Assembly (NCBI RefSeq): GCF_039542305.1
Contig: NZ_BAABHW010000001.1
Location: forward strand, 372,001 to 436,000
Length of the DNA: 64,000 nt
From: Roseibacterium beibuensis
GTDB lineage: Bacteria; Pseudomonadota; Alphaproteobacteria; Rhodobacterales; Rhodobacteraceae
Direction of reading: 5' to 3'
In this document: positions 51,486-59,972 of the stretch, in pieces
Layout of the letters: every line of letters starts with the position of its first letter
Numbering within the stretch: position 1 is the stretch's first letter
The notes under the pieces: model-generated
What the model saw: only the letters and a program-made list of their open reading frames with translations
Told to the model about the DNA's origin: nothing
The model's database searches: none
Made by a program: the position numbers and the translations under genes

Positions 51486-51522
51486 AAAAAGGCCCCCGGT
51501 CGGCTGACCGGGGGCCTTTTTC
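51486..51522. terminator. two-way terminator between the small membrane protein gene and ilvC
   Basis: GGCCCCCGGTC (51491-51501) pairs perfectly with GACCGGGGGCC (51506-51516) across the loop GGCT. AAAAA and TTTTT flank it, so it can terminate both the plus-strand small gene and the convergent ilvC. Confidence 0.9.
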
Positions 51523-51540
51523 ATTTCGCAGTCGCGGCGA

Positions 51541-52563
51541 TCAGTTGCGCGCCTTGTCGACCATCTTGCCGGCCGAGATCCACGGCATCATGCCGCGCAG
51601 CTTCTCGCCGACTTCTTCGATCTGGTGGGCGTCGTTCATGCGGCGCGTGCCCTTGAAGAAGGGTTGACCCACTGCGTTTTCCTGCATGAAGTCACGCACG
51701 AACTTGCCGGTCTGGATGTCGGTCAGGATGGCCTTCATCCGGGCCTTCGTTTCGTCGTAAGGCAGGACGCGCGGGCCGCTGACATACTCGCCATACTCGG
51801 CGGTGTTCGAGATCGAGTAGTTCATGTTCGCGATGCCGCCTTCGTAGATCAGGTCGACGATCAGCTTCACCTCGTGCAGGCACTCGAAATAGGCCATCTC
51901 GGGGGCGTAGCCCGCCTCGACCAGCGTCTCGAAGCCCATACGGATCAGCTCGACCAGGCCACCGCAGAGAACGGCCTGTTCACCGAAGAGGTCGGTTTCG
52001 CACTCTTCCTTGAAGTTGGTCTCGATGATGCCCGAGCGCCCGCCGCCGATGGCCGAGCAATAGGACAGACCGATTTCCAGCGCCTTTCCGGTGGCGTCGT
52101 TGTTCACCGCCACAAGGCAGGGCACGCCGCCGCCCTTGACGTATTCGCCGCGCACGGTGTGGCCGGGGCCCTTGGGCGCCATCATGATGACATCGACACC
52201 GGGCTTGGGCTCGATCAGGCCGAAATGCACGTTCAGGCCGTGGGCGAAGGCGATGGCCGCGCCTTCGCGCAGGTTGTCATGGACGTATTTCTTGTAGGTC
52301 TCGGCCTGAAGTTCATCGGGCATGGTGAACATGATCAGGTCGCACCAGGCGGCGGCTTCGGCGATGCCCATGACCTGAAGGCCCTCGCCCTCGGCCTTGG
52401 CCGCGGAGGGGGAGCCTTCGCGCAGGGCGACGACGACGTTCTTGGCGCCCGAGTCGCGCAGGTTCAGGGCGTGGGCGTGGCCCTGGGAGCCATAGCCGAG
52501 GATGGCGACCTTCTTGTCCTTGATCAGGTTCACGTCGCAGTCGCGGTCGTAGTAAACGCGCAT
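51541..52563 (-). CDS. ilvC: ketol-acid reductoisomerase (NADP+), class I
   Basis: This 340-residue enzyme performs the isomerisation and reduction of acetolactate in valine, leucine and isoleucine synthesis. The NADPH motif is VAILGYGSQGHAHALNLRD; the catalytic helix-rich C-terminal domain carries GIIETNFKEECETDLFGEQAVLCGG and EMAYFECLHEVKLIVDLIYE. The length matches class I. It is divergent from two Lrp/AsnC genes, which are likely regulators of it. Confidence 0.97.
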   Translation of the reverse strand: MRVYYDRDCDVNLIKDKKVAILGYGSQGHAHALNLRDSGAKNVVVALREGSPSAAKAEGEGLQVMGIAEAAAWCDLIMFTMPDELQAETYKKYVHDNLREGAAIAFAHGLNVHFGLIEPKPGVDVIMMAPKGPGHTVRGEYVKGGGVPCLVAVNNDATGKALEIGLSYCSAIGGGRSGIIETNFKEECETDLFGEQAVLCGGLVELIRMGFETLVEAGYAPEMAYFECLHEVKLIVDLIYEGGIANMNYSISNTAEYGEYVSGPRVLPYDETKARMKAILTDIQTGKFVRDFMQENAVGQPFFKGTRRMNDAHQIEEVGEKLRGMMPWISAGKMVDKARN

Positions 52564-52698
52564 GGGTCTCTCCGTTTTGCGGTTCGTCTCTCTGGGCGCA
52601 ATCTGCGCCTTGGATGCGGAAAAGCCTGTAACGGAATTGGCAATATTTCCGGAATGACGTAGAAGTTAATTCGAGGAATCGAAGAAATAGAAAAAATC
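52564..52698. promoter_or_regulatory. divergent promoter region ilvC / Lrp pair
   Basis: This 135-bp gap between ilvC and the first Lrp gene is AT-rich near the Lrp start. CGGAA (52633-52637) and TTCCG (52648-52652) are inverted around TTGGCAATAT. ATTCGAGGAAT at about 52660-52670 is a second inverted site. Both suit an Lrp-type dimer, but neither is confirmed. Confidence 0.4.
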
Positions 52699-53154
52699 AT
52701 GCTCACGGATGCGGACAGGCGCTTGCTGCGCCACCTACAGGCAGACCCGGACCAGCCCGTCACCAAGCTGGCCGAGGCGGCGGGCCTGCCGTTGGCCAGT
52801 TGCTACAAGCGGCTCGACCGATTGCAGGCGCAGGGCATCATCAAGGGCAGCCGCGCGGCGATCAACTGGGCCGCACTGGGATACGCGGTCGAGGTCAGCT
52901 TGCGCGTGACGCTCGACAAGACAAACCCGCGTGCGTTTGACGAATTCCTCGCCGCCGCCCGCGAGGTGCCCGAGGTGATCGCGATCCAGACCTTTCTGGG
53001 CGTCGTCGATGTGCGGTTGTTCGTGATCGCGCGATCCATGCCGCATTACCAAGAGGTCTATCGCGCCCGCATCCTGAACCTGCCCCATATCGCGGATATC
53101 GAGTCTCTGATGCAGGTCGCCACCATCAAGGAGGCGCAGAGTCTGCCGCTATGA
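52699..53154 (+). CDS. Lrp/AsnC-family transcriptional regulator, gene 1
   Basis: This 151-residue regulator has an N-terminal HTH (TDADRRLLRHLQADPDQPVT, LAEAAGLPLASCYKRLDRLQ) and a C-terminal RAM ligand domain ending in EVYRARILNLPHIADIES. It is divergent from ilvC, and its stop overlaps the start of a second Lrp gene by four bases. It is likely autoregulated and a controller of branched-chain amino-acid genes (inference). Confidence 0.93.
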   Translation: MLTDADRRLLRHLQADPDQPVTKLAEAAGLPLASCYKRLDRLQAQGIIKGSRAAINWAALGYAVEVSLRVTLDKTNPRAFDEFLAAAREVPEVIAIQTFLGVVDVRLFVIARSMPHYQEVYRARILNLPHIADIESLMQVATIKEAQSLPL

Positions 53155-53609
53155 TCGATCTCGACGAGACGGACCGCGCCCTTTTGCGCGCGCTGCAAGG
53201 GGATGCCACGCTGAAGGCCAGCGAATTGGGTCGACGCGTCGGGTTGAGCCAGCCCGCGGCATGGCGGAGGATCAAGCGGTTGAACGATGCGGGCGTATTG
53301 AAGCCGCGCCAACTTGATCTCGATCTCGAAAAGCTTGGCTTTGGCGTGACCGTGTTTCTGGGCGTGAAGCTGGCCACCAAGGGCCGCGTCAGCCTTGAAG
53401 ATTTCGAGCGTGCGGTCACCGCCATCCCCGAGGTGCAGACGGTGCAGCACGTTCTTGGCATGTATGACTATCGGCTGCGCATCGTCGCCCGCGACCTGCC
53501 GGATTTCGAGCGCATCCTGCGCCGCCGCATCATGACGCTGCCCGGTGTCGGCAATGTCGAGGCCAATGTCCTGTTGTCCGAAGAACACCTGCCGGGACCG
53601 TTGGGGTAG
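53151..53609 (+). CDS. Lrp/AsnC-family transcriptional regulator, gene 2
   Basis: This 152-residue protein has the HTH LDETDRALLRALQGDATLKA, ELGRRVGLSQPAAWRRIKRL and the RAM domain with VQHVLGMYDYRLRIVARDLPDF and a final RRRIMTLPGVGNVEANVLL. It resembles its partner in layout, but the two differ clearly in sequence, so they may form a heteromer or sense different ligands. It starts within the stop of gene 1 (ATGA). Confidence 0.93.
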   Translation: MIDLDETDRALLRALQGDATLKASELGRRVGLSQPAAWRRIKRLNDAGVLKPRQLDLDLEKLGFGVTVFLGVKLATKGRVSLEDFERAVTAIPEVQTVQHVLGMYDYRLRIVARDLPDFERILRRRIMTLPGVGNVEANVLLSEEHLPGPLG

Positions 53610-53620
53610 GGAAAGCCGCC

Positions 53621-53875
53621 ATGCAGCGCCGCAAGGTCGGGGTTTCGCGGGAGATGAATATATTGGCCCTTGGCGGCTGGCCAATCCGAGACCTTGTTAC
53701 GACGGGGATGGGCGAGCCTGACCTGCCACAGGCCTTGGTTTTCGATTGGGGCGGTGAGTTCGATAGTGACGACCTGTTCGGCCCCGGCTGGCCGCCCGGC
53801 GCTTGGGACGCGTTGCACCCCGACCTGTCGGATCAGGCGCTTTGGGCGACCGAGGCGATCCAGTCGCGGCTTTGA
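53621..53875 (+). CDS. hypothetical 84-residue protein
   Basis: This open frame ends directly against the stop of the convergent UbiH-like gene. Its C-terminal part (ALVFDWGGEFDSDDLFGPGW, LHPDLSDQALWATEAIQSRL) is rich in acidic and Trp residues and looks like real protein, but it has no recognised domain. AAAG upstream of the ATG is a weak ribosome site. It may be part of the Lrp operon. Confidence 0.4.
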   Translation: MQRRKVGVSREMNILALGGWPIRDLVTTGMGEPDLPQALVFDWGGEFDSDDLFGPGWPPGAWDALHPDLSDQALWATEAIQSRL

Positions 53876-55081
53876 TCAGCCCCGCGCGCCCAGACCCGCC
53901 TGCATCATCACGCGGCGCACCGGCTTGACCGAATAAATCGCGTTCAGCGCGCGCATCCGCATGTCGCGCAGGCCCTGCGCCTCGACCATGGAGGCCCGGT
54001 TCAACGCGTCGATCCCCGTGATCCTTGCCACGACCTCGGTATGGCGCGCGCGGTGATACTTGCGCAGCAGGTCCGCCGCGCCGGGATCGTCGCGATGCGC
54101 TTCGGCCAGGTCCAGCAGCGTGCGCAGATCGGCAAGGCTCATGTTCAGACCCTGCGCGCCGATGGGCGGCATGACATGCGCGGCCTCGGCGATCAGGGCC
54201 ACGCGCTCGCCCTCCATCCGGTCGGCGACCTGCGTGATGATCGGCCAGATCGTGCGGTTCGAGGCCAGCGTCAGCGGCCCGAACAGGTGCCCCGACCGTT
54301 CGGTCATCTCGATTTCGAAGTCTTCCTTTTCCAACGCCATCAGGCGCTTGGCCTCGGGGCCGCGCTCCATCCAGACGATGGCGGAAGAGGGCTTGCCCTC
54401 CCAGTCGGGCAGCGGGACCAGGGTGAACGGCCCGCCCGAGCGGTGGATCTCGGTCGAGACATTGTTGTGCGGCACCGGGTGCGTGACGGCGAAGGCCAGC
54501 GCCTTTTGCCCGTAGCGAATGGTCTTCACGCCGATCCCGGCGGCCTCGCGCACGGGCGAGTGGCGTCCGTCGGCGGCCACGACCAGTTTGGCGCGCAGCC
54601 GCGTGCCGTCGCTGAGCGTGACGCGCGCCTCGCGTTCGCGGGTCAACACGTGGGCCGTGCCGGTTCCGGGCCGGAACTCCACGTTCGGCAGCGTGGCGAG
54701 ATGGGCCACCATCTCGCGCCGGAGGAGCCAGTTGGGCAGGTTCCAGCCAAAGGGCAGCTCCGAGATGTCGGAGGCGTCGAAATCATGGGCGACGCGCGGT
54801 TCTGTCGTCTCGCCGCCCGCGTCCACGATCCGCATCACCTGCAATGGCATCGCATGATCGGCCAGCCGATCCCACAGCCCGATGCGTTCGAAAAACGTGC
54901 GCGAGGGTTGCAGGAACGCGGTGGTGCGCAGGTCCGCCCCCTTGGCGTCCCGGTCTGTCACCGGGGGGGCCGGATCGGTGCAGAGAACGGAAAACCCGGC
55001 TTGCCCGAAGGCTGCGGCGGCCGTCAGGCCGGCCACGCCGCCGCCGGAAACGAAGATGTCGATATCTTTGATCTCGGTCAT
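53876..55081 (-). CDS. FAD-dependent monooxygenase of the ubiquinone-synthesis UbiH/UbiF/COQ6 family
   Basis: This 401-residue flavoprotein hydroxylates a ring position in ubiquinone precursors. The FAD dinucleotide motif is VSGGGVAGLTAAAAFGQAGFS (about residues 10-30). Family blocks follow: VVAADGRHSPVREAAGIGVK and the second FAD site VALIAEAAHVMPPIGAQGLN (usual GD is AE here). Length is typical. No other ubi genes are adjacent. UbiH or a related paralogue cannot be told apart from sequence. Confidence 0.88.
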   Translation of the reverse strand: MTEIKDIDIFVSGGGVAGLTAAAAFGQAGFSVLCTDPAPPVTDRDAKGADLRTTAFLQPSRTFFERIGLWDRLADHAMPLQVMRIVDAGGETTEPRVAHDFDASDISELPFGWNLPNWLLRREMVAHLATLPNVEFRPGTGTAHVLTREREARVTLSDGTRLRAKLVVAADGRHSPVREAAGIGVKTIRYGQKALAFAVTHPVPHNNVSTEIHRSGGPFTLVPLPDWEGKPSSAIVWMERGPEAKRLMALEKEDFEIEMTERSGHLFGPLTLASNRTIWPIITQVADRMEGERVALIAEAAHVMPPIGAQGLNMSLADLRTLLDLAEAHRDDPGAADLLRKYHRARHTEVVARITGIDALNRASMVEAQGLRDMRMRALNAIYSVKPVRRVMMQAGLGARG

Positions 55082-55138
55082 GTCTCAAACCTAGGGCGGC
55101 TGTGGCACCGCGACGACGCGGCACTCTGTCCACCGGTG

Positions 55139-55795
55139 TCACTGCAAATGCGCGAGGAAGTCGTTCAGGTCCACGGTATGGTGGTGGATATGCTCGGCGG
55201 GGTCGGGTTTGGGGGCGACATGCACGGTGCGCATCCCCATCTCGTGCGGCGCGGCGAGGTTGCGGGGATCATCCTCGAACATGGCGGCGCGGGTCGGGTC
55301 CAACCCGTCCTTTGCAAAAACCAGGTCGAAGGCCTCGCGCTCCGGCTTGGGGCGGAACGCGGCGTGTTCCACGCCGTAGATCGCATCGAACAGGCCGGAC
55401 AGGCCGCGATGCTCCAACACGCGGCGGGCATAGGGCTCGGTCCCGTTGGTATAGACAATCCGGCGACCCGGCAGGGCGCGGATATGGGCGGCTAGTTCGG
55501 CGTCCGGGGCCAGCACGGTAAAGTCGATCTCGTGCACCTCGGTCAGATAGGGGCCGGGGTCGACATCGTGGTGCCGCATTAGCCCCGCCAGCGTTGTGCC
55601 ATGCTCGCGCCAGTACTTGACGCGCAGCCGGTTCGCCTCGGCCTCGTCCACGCCGAGCGCGCGCATCACCCAGTCCGTCATGCGGATGTTGATCTGGTCG
55701 AACAGCGCCATCTCGGGCGGGTAGAGCGTGTTGTCGAGGTCGAAGACCCAGGTCTCGACATGCGCGAAATGCGGTTTGGGGCATGGTGTGGTCAT
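55139..55795 (-). CDS. HAD-family pyrimidine 5'-nucleotidase
   Basis: This 218-residue hydrolase has HAD motif I WVFDLDNTLYPPEMALFDQI, motif II YTNGTEPYARRVLEH and motif IV MFEDDPRNLAAPHEMGM. The layout matches the SDT1/YjjG-like pyrimidine 5'-nucleotidases, which dephosphorylate nucleotides. It lies between the UbiH-like gene and the divergent GntR gene. Confidence 0.92.
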   Translation of the reverse strand: MTTPCPKPHFAHVETWVFDLDNTLYPPEMALFDQINIRMTDWVMRALGVDEAEANRLRVKYWREHGTTLAGLMRHHDVDPGPYLTEVHEIDFTVLAPDAELAAHIRALPGRRIVYTNGTEPYARRVLEHRGLSGLFDAIYGVEHAAFRPKPEREAFDLVFAKDGLDPTRAAMFEDDPRNLAAPHEMGMRTVHVAPKPDPAEHIHHHTVDLNDFLAHLQ

Positions 55796-55919
55796 GAGGA
55801 ATGGCTTAGGGCGAGGGGCGGGCGACGTCCAGAGCCATCACCGGGTGTGCCATTGCATGCTCTGGACAAGGGCCGGGGCGGTGCCTAGCGTGACGCCGCA
55901 TCACAAGGAAAGACGTAAA

Positions 55920-56561
55920 ATGAAACTGAACGGCGAGCCGCACAAGGATGCGTATGACCTGATCCTCGAAGCGATCGACTCGGGTGTCTATCGGCCCGGA
56001 TCGCGGCTTGTCGAAAGCGAGTTGGCCGAGCGGTTCGGCGTCAGCCGGACCCCGATCCGCGAGGCCTTGCAGCGGCTTGAGACGCAAAGCCTGCTGACGC
56101 GGGATGGCCGGTCGCTGATCGTGGCCTCGCTGGATCACGCGCAGACGGCCGAGCTTTATGCGGTGCGCCAGGAACTGGAGGGGCTGGCCGCGAAGCTGGC
56201 CGCCCAGCACGCCGCGCAGGAAGAGATCGCGGTGCTGCGCGACATGGTCGAGGCCGACCGTGCCTTGCTGAATGACCCCGAGGCGCTGGCGCGGGCCAAC
56301 CGGCGCTTTCACCACCAGATCCACCTGGCCAGCCACAACCGCTACCTCGTGCAGCAGTTGGACCTCGTGTACCGCTCGATGGCGCTGATGGCGCGGACGT
56401 CGCTGGCGGCGGCCGGGCGCGGGGAAAAGGCGCTGGAGGAACATATGGCCATCGTCGATGCCATCGCCGAGCGGGATGGCGAGCGGGCCGCGCAGGTTCT
56501 GAAGGATCACCTGTCCATCGCCTTTGTCGTGCGGCTCAAGGAAGAAGCCGAGAAGGATTGA
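55920..56561 (+). CDS. GntR-family transcriptional regulator, FCD type
   Basis: This 213-residue regulator has a GntR winged HTH (PGSRLVESELAERFGVSRTP, then IREALQRLETQSLL) and a C-terminal FCD helical domain (VRQELEGLAAKLAAQHA, ANRRFHHQIHLASHNRYLVQ). The His and Asp/Arg pattern suits metal or small organic-acid binding. The ATG at 55920 follows AAGGAAAG. Its 3' end overlaps the convergent glycosyltransferase gene by 55 nt. Confidence 0.92.
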   Translation: MKLNGEPHKDAYDLILEAIDSGVYRPGSRLVESELAERFGVSRTPIREALQRLETQSLLTRDGRSLIVASLDHAQTAELYAVRQELEGLAAKLAAQHAAQEEIAVLRDMVEADRALLNDPEALARANRRFHHQIHLASHNRYLVQQLDLVYRSMALMARTSLAAAGRGEKALEEHMAIVDAIAERDGERAAQVLKDHLSIAFVVRLKEEAEKD

Positions 56562-58540
56562 GGCGGGCGCGGCTGGCTCGTGTCGCCGGCCTCGATCTCG
56601 GCATTGCCGCCGAATTGACCATGCTCCGTCTTGGCCCAGAAGAACGGGCGGAACAGGGTCTCGAACACCGCGCGCCACGCTGCTGCGATGCCGAGGATGT
56701 AATAGAACTCCATCAGCGGGGCAAAGACGCGTTGCCGGCGCAGATGCGGGGCGCGGCAGCCGACAAGGGCGACCAGGAACGTGACGCCGGTCCCGAAAAG
56801 CATCGTGGCGAAAAGGGGCGGGTACCACGCGGGCGGCATGTAGGGGTCAAGCGGGTGCGAGAGGCCGAAAAGCTTGATCCCGAAGCTCCATAGAAGCGGC
56901 GCCAGGAAGAACCCCAACACCGCCGAGAGGATCTGCACCTGCAGCCCGAGGAAACGCCAGGTCCCCAGGTCGCGCCACAGCGAAACCGGGCGGCGCATCG
57001 CGGTGGCCCATGTGACGAGATACCCTTTCAGCCAGCGGGAGCGCTGCCTGATCCAGGGTCGGATGGCGGCGTTCGCCTCTTCGAAGGTGGTGGTCTCGAC
57101 GATCTCGGTCCGATGTCCCGCGCGGGCGAGGCGCAAGCCAAGCTCGGCATCCTCGGTCACGTTATGCGCGTCCCAGCCGCCGACGGCCTCCAGCACCTCG
57201 CGCCGCAGGAAGAGCGTTGTGCCGCCAAGCGGAACCACAAGGCCGAGGCGCTGCACGCCGGGCAGAAGCACGCGGAACCAGCTGGCATATTCCACGGTGA
57301 ACATGCGCGCGATCCAGTTATGCGTGCTGTTGTGATAATCGAGCTGCCCCTGGAGGCAGGCGACGTTGGGCGCAACCTCGGCGAAGCGGTGCACGATGCG
57401 CGTGATCTGGTCGGGGTCGGGGCGGTCCTCGGCATCGTAGATGCCGATGATCGTGCCGCGCGCATAGTTCAGCGCGTAGTTCAGGGCGCGGGGCTTCGTG
57501 CGCGGCGTGCCGGGGGGCACCCGGATCGCGCGGATATGCGGAGGCAGGTGCGTGGCGGCCAGCGCCGCGCTGGTGATCGCGTCATCCTCCTCGACGCAGA
57601 GGATCACGTCCAGCCGCTCGGGCGGGTAATCGAGCCGGGCCAGCCGCCGGACGAGATGGCTGGCGATTTCAGCTTCGCGGTAGAGCGGCACGAGGACCGT
57701 CACCACGGGCAGGCGCAGCAGCGTAGGGGCGGCGCCCTCGGGCCGGGGCGGGCGTTTGCCGATCAGCGTGGCGCCGAGCGACAGGAGTTTCAGCGTCAGG
57801 TTCGCGGCGTAGACAAGGATCGCAAGGCCCATGGCGCCCACGATCGCCACACCCGGTTGCAGGACTGCAAGCGCGGCCAGAAGCATCGCCACGAGATAGG
57901 CGCGGCCCGCCAGGCTGCGCGGGTTCCAGACCCGGCAGGAATGTTCCTCGGGGGCGCGGCCCTCGGCCTCGCGGGCGAGCTTGGCCCCGTAGGCGTCATG
58001 CTGGGCCGACGCGATCTTCTCGCGGCTGGCGAGGACGGGAAGAAGGCGCATGCCCGGCGGCAGGTCCTGTTCAAGCTGCGTCAAGAGGTCGGGGCGCGCC
58101 GTGGCCACGACGAGGGCAGACCCGGCCCGCCGCCACGGGATCGCCTCGGCCCCGATCGCGCGTTCGGCGGGAACGGAGCCGGCCAGTGCCGGGTCGGGCG
58201 CGTCGCTGTGGAGGTCGACGATGGCCGTGCCGTAAAGCTGACTGAGGGCGGAGAGCAGTTCGGCCTCGCTGATCAGGTCGCGCGCTTGCAGGATGCGCCC
58301 GAGGGGCAGGGCCAGCGTGCGCGTTGCCGCGCGGGCGTCGTTCACCTGCGCGACGGTCGCAAGGCCGCGCCCGACCAGGATCGCGGCGAGGCGATCATCG
58401 AAGGTGCCGGGCGGCGTATCGTAAGGGTCGCATTGCACCGCGACCGAGGATGCGGCCGCGCCGACACCCTGTCCGGAGCCCGAAACATCCCACGCATGGC
58501 TGGCGCGGTTTCCCTCGGTTTCCGGTTTTCCCGTGTTCAT
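56507..58540 (-). CDS. processive GT2 polysaccharide synthase with N-terminal MshEN (c-di-GMP-type) domain
   Basis: This 677-residue protein begins with a variable linker, then a MshEN/GspE-N domain (about 45-180; LAAILVGRGLATVAQVNDAR and LPLGRILQARDLISEAELLS). Membrane helices (212-258) are followed by the GT2 domain (278-510), with DAED at 369-372, TED at 462-464 and QxxRW as QRSRW at 499-503. Two to three C-terminal helices end it. It should polymerise or transport a surface glycan, controlled by c-di-GMP binding to the MshEN domain (inference, by analogy with NfrB-type synthases). A perfect CtrA-type box lies 63 bases upstream. Confidence 0.88.
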   Translation of the reverse strand: MNTGKPETEGNRASHAWDVSGSGQGVGAAASSVAVQCDPYDTPPGTFDDRLAAILVGRGLATVAQVNDARAATRTLALPLGRILQARDLISEAELLSALSQLYGTAIVDLHSDAPDPALAGSVPAERAIGAEAIPWRRAGSALVVATARPDLLTQLEQDLPPGMRLLPVLASREKIASAQHDAYGAKLAREAEGRAPEEHSCRVWNPRSLAGRAYLVAMLLAALAVLQPGVAIVGAMGLAILVYAANLTLKLLSLGATLIGKRPPRPEGAAPTLLRLPVVTVLVPLYREAEIASHLVRRLARLDYPPERLDVILCVEEDDAITSAALAATHLPPHIRAIRVPPGTPRTKPRALNYALNYARGTIIGIYDAEDRPDPDQITRIVHRFAEVAPNVACLQGQLDYHNSTHNWIARMFTVEYASWFRVLLPGVQRLGLVVPLGGTTLFLRREVLEAVGGWDAHNVTEDAELGLRLARAGHRTEIVETTTFEEANAAIRPWIRQRSRWLKGYLVTWATAMRRPVSLWRDLGTWRFLGLQVQILSAVLGFFLAPLLWSFGIKLFGLSHPLDPYMPPAWYPPLFATMLFGTGVTFLVALVGCRAPHLRRQRVFAPLMEFYYILGIAAAWRAVFETLFRPFFWAKTEHGQFGGNAEIEAGDTSQPRPPQSFSASSLSRTTKAMDR

Positions 58541-58602
58541 CAACCCGTGCGCCAGTTGTCCCGTGGATGTTCAGCAACAATCCACAGAATAACTCACAGA
58601 GG

Positions 58603-58617
58603 TTAACGTGCCGTTAA
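58603..58617. promoter_or_regulatory. CtrA-type box TTAA-N7-TTAAC
   Basis: TTAACGTGCCGTTAAC matches the alphaproteobacterial CtrA consensus TTAA-N7-TTAAC exactly, and also on the other strand. It lies 63 bases upstream of the MshEN-GT2 start, between carA and that gene. CtrA in Rhodobacterales controls motility, signalling and surface genes; its action here is inferred. Confidence 0.6.
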
Positions 58618-58642
58618 CGCCGTTGCAGTTTTCACGCCCGTC

Positions 58643-59797
58643 TCAGGCCTTGACGCTGGCGTGCTCTCGCACGGCGGCGGCAAAGCGTTCGAACAGGTAG
58701 AAGCTGTCCTGCGGGCCGGGGCTGGCCTCGGGGTGGTGCTGCACGGAAAAGACCGGGCGGTCGGCCATGCGAAGCCCGCAATTCGACCCGTCGAAGAGCG
58801 AGACATGCGTTTGGATCACGCCCTCGGGCAGGGTCTGGCTGTCGACGGTGAAGCCGTGGTTCATCGAGGTGATCTCGACCTTGCCGCTTTCCACGTCCTT
58901 GACGGGATGGTTCGCGCCGTGATGGCCGTGGTTCATCTTGACCGTCTTGGCGCCGAGCGCGAGGGCGAGCATCTGGTGGCCGAGGCAGATCCCGAAGACG
59001 GGCAGGCCGGCGTCCAGCACGCCCTTGATCGCGGGAACCGCGTATTCCCCCGTCGCCGCCGGATCGCCCGGGCCGTTCGACAGGAAGACGCCGTCGGGCG
59101 ACTGGGCCAGAACCTCTTCGGCGGTGGTGGCGGCGGGCATCACCGTCACGTCGCAGCCTGCGCTGGCAAGACACCGCAGGATGTTGCGCTTGGCGCCGTA
59201 GTCGATGGCCACGACCTTGGGCGCTGGGCCTTCGCGCCTGGTGTAGCCCTCGGGCCAGGCCCACCGCATCTCGTCCCAGCGGTAGGATTGGGCGCAGGTG
59301 ACGTCCTTGGCGAGGTCCAGCCCTTCAAGCCCCGCAAAGCCGCGCGCGGCGGCGACCAGCGCTTCGAGGTCGAACTTGCCCTCGGGGTCATGGGCCAGCG
59401 CCACGTGGGGCGCGCCCTGCTGCCGGATGGCGCGGGTCAGGCGCCGGGTGTCCAGCCCGCCGATACAGACGCGCCCGGTCTTTTCCAGCCAGTCGACGAG
59501 ATGGCCCGTCGCGCGCCAGTTCGACGGATCGGTCGGGTCCCATTTCACGACCATGCCCTCGGCCACGGGATCGGCGGTTTCGTCATCTTCCGGCGTGACG
59601 CCGGTATTGCCGATATGGGGGAAGGTGAAGGTCACGATCTGCCCGGCATAGGACGGATCGGTCATGATCTCCTGGTAGCCGGTCATGGCGGTGTTGAAGC
59701 ACAGTTCCGCCACGCGGGTGCCGGTGGCCCCGAATCCGCGGCCGTAAAAGATCGTCCCGTCGGCGAGGGCGAGGCAGGCGGTGGGCGTCTTGGGCAT
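58643..59797 (-). CDS. carA: carbamoyl-phosphate synthase small subunit
   Basis: This 384-residue glutamine amidotransferase subunit supplies ammonia to CarB for carbamoyl phosphate, shared by arginine and pyrimidine synthesis. The N-terminal domain starts CLALADGTIFYGRGFGATG. The class I glutaminase domain has GICLGHQMLALALGAKT (nucleophile Cys) and SVQHHPEASPGPQDS with the His-Glu pair. The ATG at 59797 follows GGAGAG. It is divergent from the YqeY gene. Confidence 0.97.
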   Translation of the reverse strand: MPKTPTACLALADGTIFYGRGFGATGTRVAELCFNTAMTGYQEIMTDPSYAGQIVTFTFPHIGNTGVTPEDDETADPVAEGMVVKWDPTDPSNWRATGHLVDWLEKTGRVCIGGLDTRRLTRAIRQQGAPHVALAHDPEGKFDLEALVAAARGFAGLEGLDLAKDVTCAQSYRWDEMRWAWPEGYTRREGPAPKVVAIDYGAKRNILRCLASAGCDVTVMPAATTAEEVLAQSPDGVFLSNGPGDPAATGEYAVPAIKGVLDAGLPVFGICLGHQMLALALGAKTVKMNHGHHGANHPVKDVESGKVEITSMNHGFTVDSQTLPEGVIQTHVSLFDGSNCGLRMADRPVFSVQHHPEASPGPQDSFYLFERFAAAVREHASVKA

Positions 59798-59972
59798 GGG
59801 ATCTCTCCGGTGGCAGCTGGCGGCAGGCAAATCGATGCGGGTTTAAGGATCGCGGCCGGTGCGGTCAAGCCACGGCGGTGTGCGATGCCGCGCTGCGGCG
59901 GGGGGAGTTGTGAGCGCGTGCCCTTTTCCCTATCTAGGCGCCTTGGATAGTCCTGAAAGGGGGCGGAACACG

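Noticed and set aside
58570..58605. AATCCACAG and TAACTCACAG near the CtrA-type box as DnaA boxes
   Set aside because: Each differs from the consensus at two positions; not enough for a replication element.
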